Part shown: one piece after another, positions 18,252-25,884 of the stretch
How the letters are laid out: each line of letters begins with the position of its first letter
Position numbering within the stretch: position 1 is the stretch's first letter
Assembly: GCA_964444665.1 (NCBI GenBank)
Contig: CAYUIE010000004.1
Span: forward strand, 186,001-250,000
Length of the DNA stretch: 64,000 nucleotides
DNA from: CAYZTY01 sp964444665
Lineage (GTDB): Bacteria > Planctomycetota > Phycisphaerae > Sedimentisphaerales > CAYZTY01
Reading direction: 5' to 3'
Notes under the pieces: model-generated
Databases searched by the model: none
Told to the model about the DNA's origin: nothing
The model's input: only the letters and a program-made list of their open reading frames with translations
Made by a program: the position numbers and the translations under genes

Positions 18252-19580
18252 CTAAGTCGGCTGCTTCTCGATTTTCCCGGCAGTTAATGCCCGCTGGATT
18301 TCCCTGCTGATTCTAAGGCTGCACCACTTTTGCCCGCACATCGAGCAGTAATCATCAGCGGTCCTTTCATCTGAGTTGATTCGTTCACCGTCACGGTTAT
18401 GCATCTGTTCCGCGGTACGAGGGTCAAGGGCCTCGGCAATATGTCTTTGCCAATCCAGATTAGCGCGGGCGATGCTCAGGGATTTATCCTTTTCTATGGC
18501 CCAAGGCAGTCCGCGGGCCACATCTGCCGCATGAGCGGCTATCTTCGAGGCAACAACGCCGCGGCGAACGTCCTCGACATCGGGCAGGCCCAGGTGCTCG
18601 CGCGGAGTAACATAGCACAAAAAAGAAGCACCATAATACGCCGCGGCTGTCCCACCAATCGCCGACGTAATATGGTCATAACCCGGCGCAATATCAGTCA
18701 CCAACGGCCCTAATACGTAAAAGGGGGCTCCCTTACAAATCTCCTGCTGAATTTCAACATTGTACTGTATCTGGTCAAAGGGAACGTGTCCCGGCCCTTC
18801 GACCATAACCTGACAGCCGTTGGCCTGCGCCCGCTGCGTCAATTCACCCAGCGTCCGCAGCTCGGCCATTTGGGCTTCATCGGTCGCATCGGCAATACAG
18901 CCCGGCCTAAGCCCGTCCCCAAGGGAAAAACAAACATCATACTGGCGCATTATGTCGGACAGCTCATCAAACATTTCGTACATTGGATTCTCGCGGTCGT
19001 GATAAAGCATCCACTTGGCCAGCAGCGCCCCGCCCCGGCTGACAATCCCGCTGGTACGCTTCTCGATTAAAGGCAAATGTTTTTTCAATACTCCTGCGTG
19101 TATCGTGAAAAAATCAACGCCTTGCTTCGCCTGTTTTTCAACCGTCTCAAGAATCAGCTCGCAGGTTATATCCTCTACGTCCCTGTCTATAACCACCTCG
19201 TAAATCGGTACTGTCCCGAATGGAACGGTGCATTCAGCCAGAAGCCTTTCACGAATAGCATCAAGCCGGCCGCCTGTACTCAGGTCCATTATGGCATCGG
19301 CGCCGAGTTCTATAGCGATTTTCATTTTTTCAAGCTCGGCCTCGACCGATGAACGCACCGAGCTGGTCCCGATATTGGCGTTGACCTTCGTTGTTACAAG
19401 CCGACCGATCCCGACAGGCTGAAGATTTGCCGCCAAATGAATTATGTTAGCCGGTATTACCAACCGACCCTCCGCCACTTCACAGCGAACGGCCTCCGGC
19501 TCGATGCCTTCTTTCTGCGCAACATTTTTCATTTGCTCTGTAACGCTACCGCGCTTCGCGGCCTGCAATTGTGTAGCCAT
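18252..19580 (-). CDS. thiC: Phosphomethylpyrimidine synthase ThiC
   Basis: Radical-SAM enzyme that converts aminoimidazole ribotide to the hydroxymethylpyrimidine phosphate of thiamine. 442 residues. The C-terminal iron-sulfur motif is CSMCGQKWC (Cys412, 415 and 420). Barrel segments include NANIGTSS, DLSTGG and MVEGPGHVPF. The real start is the ATG at 19580 with GGGAG upstream. A longer frame to 19643 would run through the terminator, so it is rejected. Expression is controlled by a TPP riboswitch with a terminator between aptamer and gene. It is convergent with lptG, leaving only 16 bases. Confidence 0.96.
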   Translation of the reverse strand: MATQLQAAKRGSVTEQMKNVAQKEGIEPEAVRCEVAEGRLVIPANIIHLAANLQPVGIGRLVTTKVNANIGTSSVRSSVEAELEKMKIAIELGADAIMDLSTGGRLDAIRERLLAECTVPFGTVPIYEVVIDRDVEDITCELILETVEKQAKQGVDFFTIHAGVLKKHLPLIEKRTSGIVSRGGALLAKWMLYHDRENPMYEMFDELSDIMRQYDVCFSLGDGLRPGCIADATDEAQMAELRTLGELTQRAQANGCQVMVEGPGHVPFDQIQYNVEIQQEICKGAPFYVLGPLVTDIAPGYDHITSAIGGTAAAYYGASFLCYVTPREHLGLPDVEDVRRGVVASKIAAHAADVARGLPWAIEKDKSLSIARANLDWQRHIAEALDPRTAEQMHNRDGERINSDERTADDYCSMCGQKWCSLRISREIQRALTAGKIEKQPT

Positions 19581-19599
19581 CTTATCTAACTCCCAAAAG

Positions 19600-19631
19600 A
19601 AAAAATCGCTCCCGTAAAGAAGCGATTTTTT
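19600..19631 (-). terminator. Riboswitch-controlled intrinsic terminator
   Basis: Read on the minus strand, AAAAAATCGCT pairs with AGCGATTTTTT and ends in a T-run, just downstream of the TPP aptamer and upstream of the thiC ribosome site. When TPP is bound the hairpin would form and stop transcription. The AGCGA segment matches the aptamer P1 sequence, which could allow competition. Confidence 0.8.
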
Positions 19632-19652
19632 AATTTCCGGCATTCGATTTAT

Positions 19653-19752
19653 CTCGCTTCCCTACGCAGGTCCCCCGCCGATACGGCGGATTGCCTGATC
19701 AGGTTCGAAGGGTTTACTCTCAGGCCCACGTCACCGAGCCACCCCTAGCGAA
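19653..19752 (-). promoter_or_regulatory. TPP riboswitch (THI element)
   Basis: The minus strand contains the conserved blocks in order: AGGGGTGGCT, CTGAGA, ACCCTTCGAACCTGATC, a variable P3a hairpin (CCGCCGTATCGGCGG), then CGTAGGGAAGC. The ends TTCGCT and AGCGAG can pair as P1. Position, orientation and the following terminator indicate transcriptional attenuation of thiC by thiamine pyrophosphate. Confidence 0.97.
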
Positions 19753-19823
19753 CACTCATCATTTTACCACCAGGGCCAAGGTACGTCAAATAAATCCTGC
19801 TGCCCAATAGCTCGTAATTTTTC

Positions 19824-21260
19824 CTACGTTAGCCGTGGAAACAACGCTTCACAAGGCTTAACCGGCTCTTTCAGTATCTCAAGAATTTTTTTGCTGGTCT
19901 CCGGCAGAAACGGCGCCAGCCAGTAACCTACCTGCCGGATATCACATAACCAGGCCGACAGTCGGGCCTTGAGGGACGCATTATCCGGCTTCTTCAATAG
20001 CTCCCAGGGCCTTGCCCTGTCAATATCCCGATTTAATCGCGTTATGGCTTGCCAAAGAATCTCAAGTGCTTTGTCAAATTCGTAATTTCGAATTGCAGCG
20101 CGATATCCCTCAGGCTCGCTGATTATCGATGGATACTCATACTCCCTCAAGTTAGCCCTCTCACATAAAGACGTGACTCTACTGACCAGATTTCCCAGAC
20201 CATTTGCCAGGTCGGTGTTATATAGACTCTTGAGACGCTGTGTTGAAAAATCGCCGTCATCGAAAGGACTAACAGCCCGCAACAAATAATACCTAACGGC
20301 ATCGGCCCAAAAACCATCGACGCATTCGAAAGGGTCAATACTGCCGCCGAGAGACTTGCTAATCTTTTGTCCCTTTTCCGTGATGAATCCATGGACCATG
20401 ATTTCATTCGGCAAAGGCAAACCCGCCGATAGAAGAAACGCAGGCCAGTAAACAGCATGAAACTTCCAGACGTTCTTGCCGATTACGTGGACCTTGGTCG
20501 CCGATTCGTTCCAGAAGTTATCCCAGTCATCCCCTTTGCCATAGCCTAAACCTGAAATATAGTTCGTAAGAGCATCGAACCAGACCCACACAATCTGAGT
20601 ATCATCCCCCGGAACTGTCACCCCCCAGCCATCCGAACGCTGTGCCAGGCGGGAAATGCTAAGGTCCTGCAGGCCGCTTCGAACGAAGCTCAAAACTTCG
20701 TTTTTACGACTGGCGGGAATCACCTTGAGCTCGTCCGTATCAAGTAGCTTTTCCAACTGGGATTGATAGGCCGATAGCCGAAAAAAATAATTTGTTTCAT
20801 GAACTTGGGCAGGCTTGGTTTTGTGGTCCGGACAGCAGCCATTAAGAAGGTCCTTCGGCCGGTAAAAGTCCTCGCAACCGTTGCAGTAAAGCCCGGTATA
20901 CTCCTTGACATAAACGTCATCCGCCCGCAGCCGCTTCCAAAACAAATGAACCGACCTGTGATGCGCCGGGTCCGTCGTCCGCACAAAATTATCAAACGAA
21001 ATATTCAGGACACAGCTCAATCGCTGGAACACTTCAGAATTTCTGCCAACCAATTCCTGGGGTGTTATTTCGAGCCGGTGAGCTGAGACAACATTCTTAA
21101 AGGCGTTCTCGTCGGTTCCCGTCTGGAAGTATGTTTCATTTCCTATTAGGCGATTGTATCGCGCGACTACGTCCGCCTGCACCAACTCCAGAGCAAAGCC
21201 GATATGCGGCCGGGCGTTAACATACGGTATAGTCGTAGTAACATATATTTTCTTGCTCAT
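19824..21260 (-). CDS. metG: Methionyl-tRNA synthetase
   Basis: Class I synthetase charging tRNA-Met. The HIGH-type motif is PHIGF (His19) and the KMSKS-type loop is KISKS in the second half. A zinc knuckle of the form CNGCEDFY followed by NGCCPDH lies in the connective domain. At 478 residues it lacks the C-terminal dimerisation/tRNA-binding domain of longer MetG forms. ATG 21260 with GGAG upstream is the start; the frame to 21323 would run across a terminator hairpin. It is preceded by its own promoter and a structured leader of about 230 nt. Confidence 0.95.
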   Translation of the reverse strand: MSKKIYVTTTIPYVNARPHIGFALELVQADVVARYNRLIGNETYFQTGTDENAFKNVVSAHRLEITPQELVGRNSEVFQRLSCVLNISFDNFVRTTDPAHHRSVHLFWKRLRADDVYVKEYTGLYCNGCEDFYRPKDLLNGCCPDHKTKPAQVHETNYFFRLSAYQSQLEKLLDTDELKVIPASRKNEVLSFVRSGLQDLSISRLAQRSDGWGVTVPGDDTQIVWVWFDALTNYISGLGYGKGDDWDNFWNESATKVHVIGKNVWKFHAVYWPAFLLSAGLPLPNEIMVHGFITEKGQKISKSLGGSIDPFECVDGFWADAVRYYLLRAVSPFDDGDFSTQRLKSLYNTDLANGLGNLVSRVTSLCERANLREYEYPSIISEPEGYRAAIRNYEFDKALEILWQAITRLNRDIDRARPWELLKKPDNASLKARLSAWLCDIRQVGYWLAPFLPETSKKILEILKEPVKPCEALFPRLT

Positions 21261-21488
21261 CAGATTCTCCTTGAATTTCAGGGTTAATAAAAAAGCCCGG
21301 GAATGGAAAACACTCCCGGGCATAGTCTAATTCGCTGTCGGTAAGGGAATCTATTTGAGCATAACTCCCGAGCCGGCGACAGACCATGCCCTCAGCCCCA
21401 TCATCCAAGGCAATACTGGAGGACTTGTTCTCGTCAGCCAACTCGGCAAAACTACACCTTTCATTAGTAATTAAAAATCACTTATCAA
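21261..21488 (-). ncRNA. Structured 5' leader of metG (candidate attenuator/riboswitch)
   Basis: On the minus strand the leader runs from the promoter to the metG ATG. It contains a CTGTCG/CGACAG stem (arms at 21377-21382 and 21335-21340 in plus coordinates) with an inner GGGA/TCCC stem, a TGCC/GGCA hairpin (21387-21412), and then a terminator hairpin. No T-box or SAM-riboswitch consensus was recognised. A 37-codon frame starting at 21464 crosses the leader but lacks a ribosome site. Confidence 0.5.
21289..21322 (-). terminator. Terminator hairpin in metG leader
   Basis: On the minus strand GCCCGGGA pairs with TCCCGGGC and is followed by TTTTTT. It lies 29-62 bases before the metG start, so it acts either as an attenuator of metG or as a late terminator for transcripts from the arabinofuranosidase gene. 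Confidence 0.75.
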
Positions 21489-21494
21489 TCCGGT

Positions 21495-21524
21495 ATTATA
21501 CTATATCGACCGCCAATCGGGCAA
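21495..21524 (-). promoter_or_regulatory. Sigma70-like promoter for metG leader
   Basis: Minus strand TTGCCC (21519-21524), an 18-base spacer, then a perfect TATAAT (21495-21500). The start site would be near 21488. It lies between the stop of the arabinofuranosidase gene and the metG leader. Confidence 0.7.
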
Positions 21525-21577
21525 CCTTAAAATTTATTAAGTTAAGCAAGTAACCGGTTCGCTGAACCTTGGCCGGC

Positions 21578-23059
21578 TTAGGCTAACTTAAAACTTGCAG
21601 CAACTACTGATAGAGGGGGCATCTTGACTTCGGCTTTGCCGTCGATAATTTTTACATCGGAAAATGGAGCCGACTTAATCAGGTCCGGCCTCTCAAACGA
21701 ATTGGCTGCCTTGGGGCCGGGGCCGGTTAACTTTTCCGCATCCGCCAGTTTACTAATTGCCCTGTCAGCTACGCAAATACTTACTTCAGCTTCCTGTTCC
21801 AGATTCCGGTTGACCAAAAAGACACTGAGTTTATCACCATCAAGGACAGCACTTACATCCACGTAGTTAACCACACCCTTTGTAGCACCCTCGTAAGTAG
21901 GACCTTCAACAATCGGCCTTAATGAGACGCCCTGCCGTCTCTTCGAGAACATCTCGAACGGATAAAATGTAGACTGAATCAGCAACTCATCGCCACGCGT
22001 CATAAGCGGCGCAATTACATTGACCACCTGTGCAAGGTTGGCAATCTTTACTACGTCGGCATGGCGAATAAAGCTATTTAAGAAACCCGCTACCACCAGG
22101 GCGTCTTCCAGATTATAAACCTCCTCGAGCAGGTGCGGTGCGAATTTGCCCCCGCCGTCAACCTGCTTGTTTTTATACCAGACATTCCATTCATCGAAGG
22201 AAAGAAACGCTCGCTTTTTGCTTTTGTTCCTGGCCTGCACAATTCGGCAGACCGCGTCCATCTGCTCGATATACCAGTCTATTTCATTCGTAACGGCAAG
22301 ATAATCGGCTGTATCATCTTTCTCGTTTCCTACGTAGCGATGCAGACTGATATAGTCGGCATAATCGCCGACGTATTCGAGCACCTGCCGGTCCCAGTCA
22401 ATAAAGTTCTCGGCTACACACGAGCCGCAGACAACAAGCTCGATACTTCCGTCGGCGTCTTTCATCATCTTGGCCGCCTGTTGTGCCCGGAGAGCATACT
22501 CATTTGCCGGCACATGCCCAACCTGCCAGTTTCCATCCATCTCATTACCAAGGCACCACAGTTTCACACCATACGGCTCGGCCGCGCCGTTTTTAGCGCG
22601 CATATCAGCGAACTTTGTTCCCGCAGACAGATTACAATACTCTACCCACTGGCGCGCCTCAAGAGGCAAGGCAGAGCCGAGATTGACTGTCAGCATCGGA
22701 GTCCAGTTTATCTTCCTGCAAAGCTTTATATACTCATCCGTGCCGAACTCGTTCGTCTCGTTGCTTTGCCAGGCAAGGTCGCGCACCGTTGGCCGAGTTT
22801 CTCGGGGACCAACACCATCAAACCAGTGATAGCCGGATGCAAAATTGCCGCCTGGATAACGTATTGCGGTCATATTCAGCCTGGCCAGTGATTCGAGAAC
22901 GTCCGTCCGGAAGCCTTCATCATCAGCGTGCCTGCTGTCCGGCTCATATAATCCCTGGTACACGCTACGGCCTAAGTGTTCGATGAAGCCGCCAAACAAA
23001 CGACTGTCAACCCGACCAATTTCAAACTTAGTGTCAACAGTTACAGTAGTCTTATCCAC
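21578..23059 (-). CDS. Alpha-L-arabinofuranosidase (GH51)
   Basis: Retaining glycosidase that releases terminal arabinofuranose from arabinoxylan or arabinan oligomers. 493 residues. The GH51 signatures include a RYPGGNFASGYHW segment (about 67-79), the acid/base Glu173 in CLGNEMDG and the nucleophile Glu290 in SFDEWNVWY. A (beta/alpha)8 barrel is followed by a C-terminal beta-sandwich. No signal peptide is visible, so it acts on imported oligosaccharides. The start is GTG with GGAG 8 bases upstream. It is the only plant-polysaccharide enzyme in the window. Confidence 0.93.
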   Translation of the reverse strand: MDKTTVTVDTKFEIGRVDSRLFGGFIEHLGRSVYQGLYEPDSRHADDEGFRTDVLESLARLNMTAIRYPGGNFASGYHWFDGVGPRETRPTVRDLAWQSNETNEFGTDEYIKLCRKINWTPMLTVNLGSALPLEARQWVEYCNLSAGTKFADMRAKNGAAEPYGVKLWCLGNEMDGNWQVGHVPANEYALRAQQAAKMMKDADGSIELVVCGSCVAENFIDWDRQVLEYVGDYADYISLHRYVGNEKDDTADYLAVTNEIDWYIEQMDAVCRIVQARNKSKKRAFLSFDEWNVWYKNKQVDGGGKFAPHLLEEVYNLEDALVVAGFLNSFIRHADVVKIANLAQVVNVIAPLMTRGDELLIQSTFYPFEMFSKRRQGVSLRPIVEGPTYEGATKGVVNYVDVSAVLDGDKLSVFLVNRNLEQEAEVSICVADRAISKLADAEKLTGPGPKAANSFERPDLIKSAPFSDVKIIDGKAEVKMPPLSVVAASFKLA

Positions 23060-23097
23060 AATCTTTGCTCCAATTGTACTCTATACTAAACAATTAA

Positions 23098-24198
23098 TTA
23101 CGGGCTTATCAGAGGAGGTACACTTTGTCCTTCAAGCCCGATATATTTCTCGCCGCTAAGGCGCCTGCAACCTTGTTCGGTAATTAAAAAATCATCTTCG
23201 ATTCGCACACCAAATCTGCCCGGTATATAAACACCCGGCTCAATCGTAACAACCTGTCCGACTTTAAGTTTGCCCTTAATATTCCCGGATATGACAGGGC
23301 CTTCGTGTATCTCAAGTCCTATGCCGTGTCCCGTGCCATGGCCATACACCGGCAAGCCATAAGAGCTGATAACCTCTCGCGCCGCCCGGTCAACTTCGTC
23401 TATCAACACGCTGGCACGTAACTTATTTATCGCCGCCTGCTGCGCTTCGAGCACGGCTTTATAAGCCTTCGCATAAGAACGTGATATTTTTCCAAACGCA
23501 AAGCAGCGCGTCATATCGCAACAATATCCATTATAAACTGCCCCCCAGTCGATAAGTATCGGCTGGTTCGCTTTTAACCTGCTTTGTCCGGGCCGGTGGT
23601 GTGGGCGGGATGCGTTGGGGCCGAAGGCAACGACCGGCTCAAAACTGCTGCCTGCTCCTAACTTACTCATCTCGAAAACAATGATTCCAGCCAGCTCATT
23701 TTCCGTCAGACCCAGCCTAACCTGCTTTAACGCCCTGCCCAAAGCCTGCTGGGCAATTTTAGCCGCTTTGCGAATGGTCGAAACCTCATAAGAATCCTTG
23801 GTTTCCCGAATACTCTCAACCAAACTGCTTGTATTCCTGATGCGCGACTTGGCGCTCCTTTTAAGAGCGATGAATACCGCTATGGACGTAGAATCCTCCA
23901 GACCAATAATATCTGCCGCCTTGGACTTTTTTATCAGGTCGGCAACCACAGCAATCATCGGTCCTTTTCTCTGTATAATTTTACACCCGAGACATTCTTT
24001 CGTCGCCTGCTCGGTGTATCTGCTATCGGTAACAAGGTACATACTTCGCGGGGTAATTAAGGCCCAGCTATCATCACCCAGGAAGCCGGTCAAATAGGTA
24101 ACATTGGCCGGTTTGGTTACCACCAGCCAGTGCAGATGCTTTTCCCGCAGGCAATCACGAACCAAATTAACGCGTTTTTTCATTACTCCCGTGCTCAT
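23098..24198 (-). CDS. pepP: Xaa-Pro aminopeptidase, M24 family
   Basis: Cytosolic metallopeptidase that removes N-terminal residues preceding proline. A creatinase-like N-terminal domain (1-125) is followed by the pita-bread domain with all five metal ligands visible: Asp in LIDWGA, Asp in CDMTR, His in GHGTGHGIGLEIHE, Glu in TIEPGVY and Glu in RIEDD. 366 residues, normal for the short bacterial group. Two starts are possible: ATG 24198, or ATG 24183 five codons later with GGGAG close by. It is separated by 38 bases from the arabinofuranosidase gene downstream. Confidence 0.9.
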   Translation of the reverse strand: MSTGVMKKRVNLVRDCLREKHLHWLVVTKPANVTYLTGFLGDDSWALITPRSMYLVTDSRYTEQATKECLGCKIIQRKGPMIAVVADLIKKSKAADIIGLEDSTSIAVFIALKRSAKSRIRNTSSLVESIRETKDSYEVSTIRKAAKIAQQALGRALKQVRLGLTENELAGIIVFEMSKLGAGSSFEPVVAFGPNASRPHHRPGQSRLKANQPILIDWGAVYNGYCCDMTRCFAFGKISRSYAKAYKAVLEAQQAAINKLRASVLIDEVDRAAREVISSYGLPVYGHGTGHGIGLEIHEGPVISGNIKGKLKVGQVVTIEPGVYIPGRFGVRIEDDFLITEQGCRRLSGEKYIGLEGQSVPPLISP

Positions 24199-24295
24199 CC
24201 TTCTTAAAGTGAATTAATACCAGAATATGTGAAAAAATAAAGTTTTTTAGTCCCCCAAATTTGCTTTTAGCCCATTTTATTATTATCTTTAACAC

Positions 24296-24477
24296 GACAA
24301 CGGCAAAAGAGGGCATTTAGGACGAACAAATAAGTTGCCTGCATTCCTAATCTGGACCCTCTTTAATGAAACAAAGACTGCATTGATTGGTCGCCTATTC
24401 CGGTGTTTTCCGCAAGGGGGAAGTTTTTCTGAGTCTGGTTTTTAAAGGACGACCTTCAAAAGGCCGTCCTTCTTTTT
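24296..24477 (+). ncRNA. Candidate non-coding RNA
   Basis: A possible promoter TTGCTT (24261-24266), 17 bases, TATCTT (24284-24289) precedes a long hairpin: AAAGAGGG (24306-24313) with CCCTCTTT (24357-24364), and inside it TTAGGA with TCCTAA. A further AGACT/AGTCT stem encloses a GGAA hairpin, and the unit ends in a rho-independent terminator at 24445-24477. The length of about 180 nt recalls 6S RNA, but no diagnostic sequence was recognised. It could instead be an attenuated leader of the rhomboid gene 77 bases downstream. Confidence 0.45.
24445..24477 (+). terminator. Rho-independent terminator
   Basis: AAGGACG-A-CCTT, loop CAAA, then AAGG-C-CGTCCTT, followed by TTCTTTTT. It lies upstream of the rhomboid gene, on the same strand, with no protein gene before it on that strand. 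Confidence 0.85.
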
Positions 24478-24553
24478 ATGGCTTGTCTGACCAACTATCC
24501 GCCATTACAATACTCCATAATTAAGCAATTTTCTTGTCGCAGGGATTAACATT

Positions 24554-25738
24554 ATGCTACCAATTCGCACGAGTGTAAGGCCTTATCGCACACCATACGC
24601 AAATTATGCCCTGATTATCGCTAACATATTTATCTTCCTGGTAAGCTACTGGCCCCATCAGGTCAGGATGGGCCAGCACATTATTCAAGAGCCGCTTCGG
24701 GCCTGGGCTGAGGGATTTATGCTTCATCCGAGTCGGCCTTATTTATGGCAGTTCGTAAGCTATGCTTTCCTGCACGGCAGCCTGATACACATAATTGGCA
24801 ATATGTATTTCCTCTATTTTTTCGGTAACAGCGTTAACGACAAGCTCGGCCATATCGGCTATTTATGCTTTTTCCTTGGTGGGGCGGTTTTTGCCGGTCT
24901 TGGACACAGTTTGCTCCACACAAATCCGGTCCTTGGGGCAAGCGGTGCGGTCGCAGCCGTTACCGGTGCCTACGTGGTCCTGTTCCCCCAGAGCGTTATT
25001 ACCGTATTATACTGGTTCTTCTTCATTGGAACGATGGAGTTTTCAGCACTGTATTTTATTATTCTCAAGCTGATTTTCTGGGATAATATACTCGAGCCCA
25101 AATTCTCTCCCGACGCCATCGCTTATGACGCGCACCTTGCCGGCTATGGATTTGGAATCGGCGCTGTCATACTGCTGTTGGCAACAGGCTTAGTTACCAC
25201 AAGTGGATTCGACCTGTTGTCTATGCTCAAGCGGTGGAATCGGCGCCGTCATTATCGTGACGTTGTTTCCAATGGCTATGACCCGTTTTCAGGTCGTACA
25301 GTTAAACCGATAAAGGTCAGGGAGATTGAAAAGACACCGGAACAAAAGGCTCAGGAAAGCAGGATTTTGGAACTTCGCAGCCGCATTACCGACTTCATTG
25401 AACAGGATAATCTGGCGACGGCATCACAGATATATCTGGAGCTTATGGCAATCGACGACCAACAGGTACTGCCCAGGAAGCAATTACTGGATATTGCCAA
25501 TCAACTTATGGCTGACAGTATGTATGCCGAATCGGCCAAAGCCTATGAACAGTTCTTAAGTCATTATGGAAATTACGAATACATCGAGCAGGTCCAGCTT
25601 ATGCTCGGTATATTGTACTGCCGTTACCTTCAGCAGCCCGGCCCGGCTATAAAGTACCTAAAAGCCTCCTGCGAAAAACTTACGGACCCGGGACAACGGA
25701 AAATGTGCGAGGATGAGCTTCAACGCCTGAAAAGCTGA
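24554..25738 (+). CDS. Rhomboid-family intramembrane serine protease with TPR-like C terminus
   Basis: Six-helix rhomboid core (residues about 17-215). The catalytic serine is Ser130 in GASGAV and the catalytic His is His194 in AHLAGYGFG; the conserved HxxxN lies in LIHIIGN (His79, Asn83). These residues predict an active protease that cleaves membrane helices. A cytosolic tail of about 165 residues follows, helical and TPR-like (EQFLSHYG, then a YCRYLQQPGPAIKYL repeat), probably for protein contacts. It lies after a candidate ncRNA/terminator, on the same strand as the SH3 gene. Confidence 0.88.
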   Translation: MLPIRTSVRPYRTPYANYALIIANIFIFLVSYWPHQVRMGQHIIQEPLRAWAEGFMLHPSRPYLWQFVSYAFLHGSLIHIIGNMYFLYFFGNSVNDKLGHIGYLCFFLGGAVFAGLGHSLLHTNPVLGASGAVAAVTGAYVVLFPQSVITVLYWFFFIGTMEFSALYFIILKLIFWDNILEPKFSPDAIAYDAHLAGYGFGIGAVILLLATGLVTTSGFDLLSMLKRWNRRRHYRDVVSNGYDPFSGRTVKPIKVREIEKTPEQKAQESRILELRSRITDFIEQDNLATASQIYLELMAIDDQQVLPRKQLLDIANQLMADSMYAESAKAYEQFLSHYGNYEYIEQVQLMLGILYCRYLQQPGPAIKYLKASCEKLTDPGQRKMCEDELQRLKS

Positions 25739-25790
25739 ACGGTGGAATTCTGCCTGCCGAGGAAGACGGCAGAACTATAAATATAATGAT

Positions 25791-25819
25791 TTGACAACAC
25801 CGGCTGGAGGTGTTAATCT
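25791..25819 (+). promoter_or_regulatory. Sigma70-like promoter of the SH3 gene
   Basis: TTGACA (25791-25796), 17-base spacer, TAATCT (25814-25819). Transcription would start near 25826 and give a leader of about 60 nt. Confidence 0.6.
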
Positions 25820-25884
25820 GCAGCACGAGAAATTGTTGTGGAAATGAAAGGCTTAATAACACTTTCTTTTTCGGGAGAAATGAA

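Larger units (their letters stand above)
24199..24553. other. Divergent intergenic region
   Basis: 355 bases between pepP (minus) and the rhomboid gene (plus). It contains a possible promoter, paired segments and a clear plus-strand terminator, described below as a candidate non-coding RNA. No ORF was found. Confidence 0.7.

Noticed and set aside
21261..21488. SAM riboswitch or T-box for metG
   Set aside because: Searched by eye for the T-box bulge (TGGNACC) and SAM-I core blocks; neither is present.
22133..22891. Plus-strand frame of 252 codons inside the arabinofuranosidase gene
   Set aside because: Antisense to an intact GH51 gene with both catalytic glutamates; no own motifs.
24296..24477. 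Firm call of 6S RNA or SRP RNA
   Set aside because: Length fits 6S, but the paired ends and central bulge were not shown, and the SRP tetraloop motif is absent.
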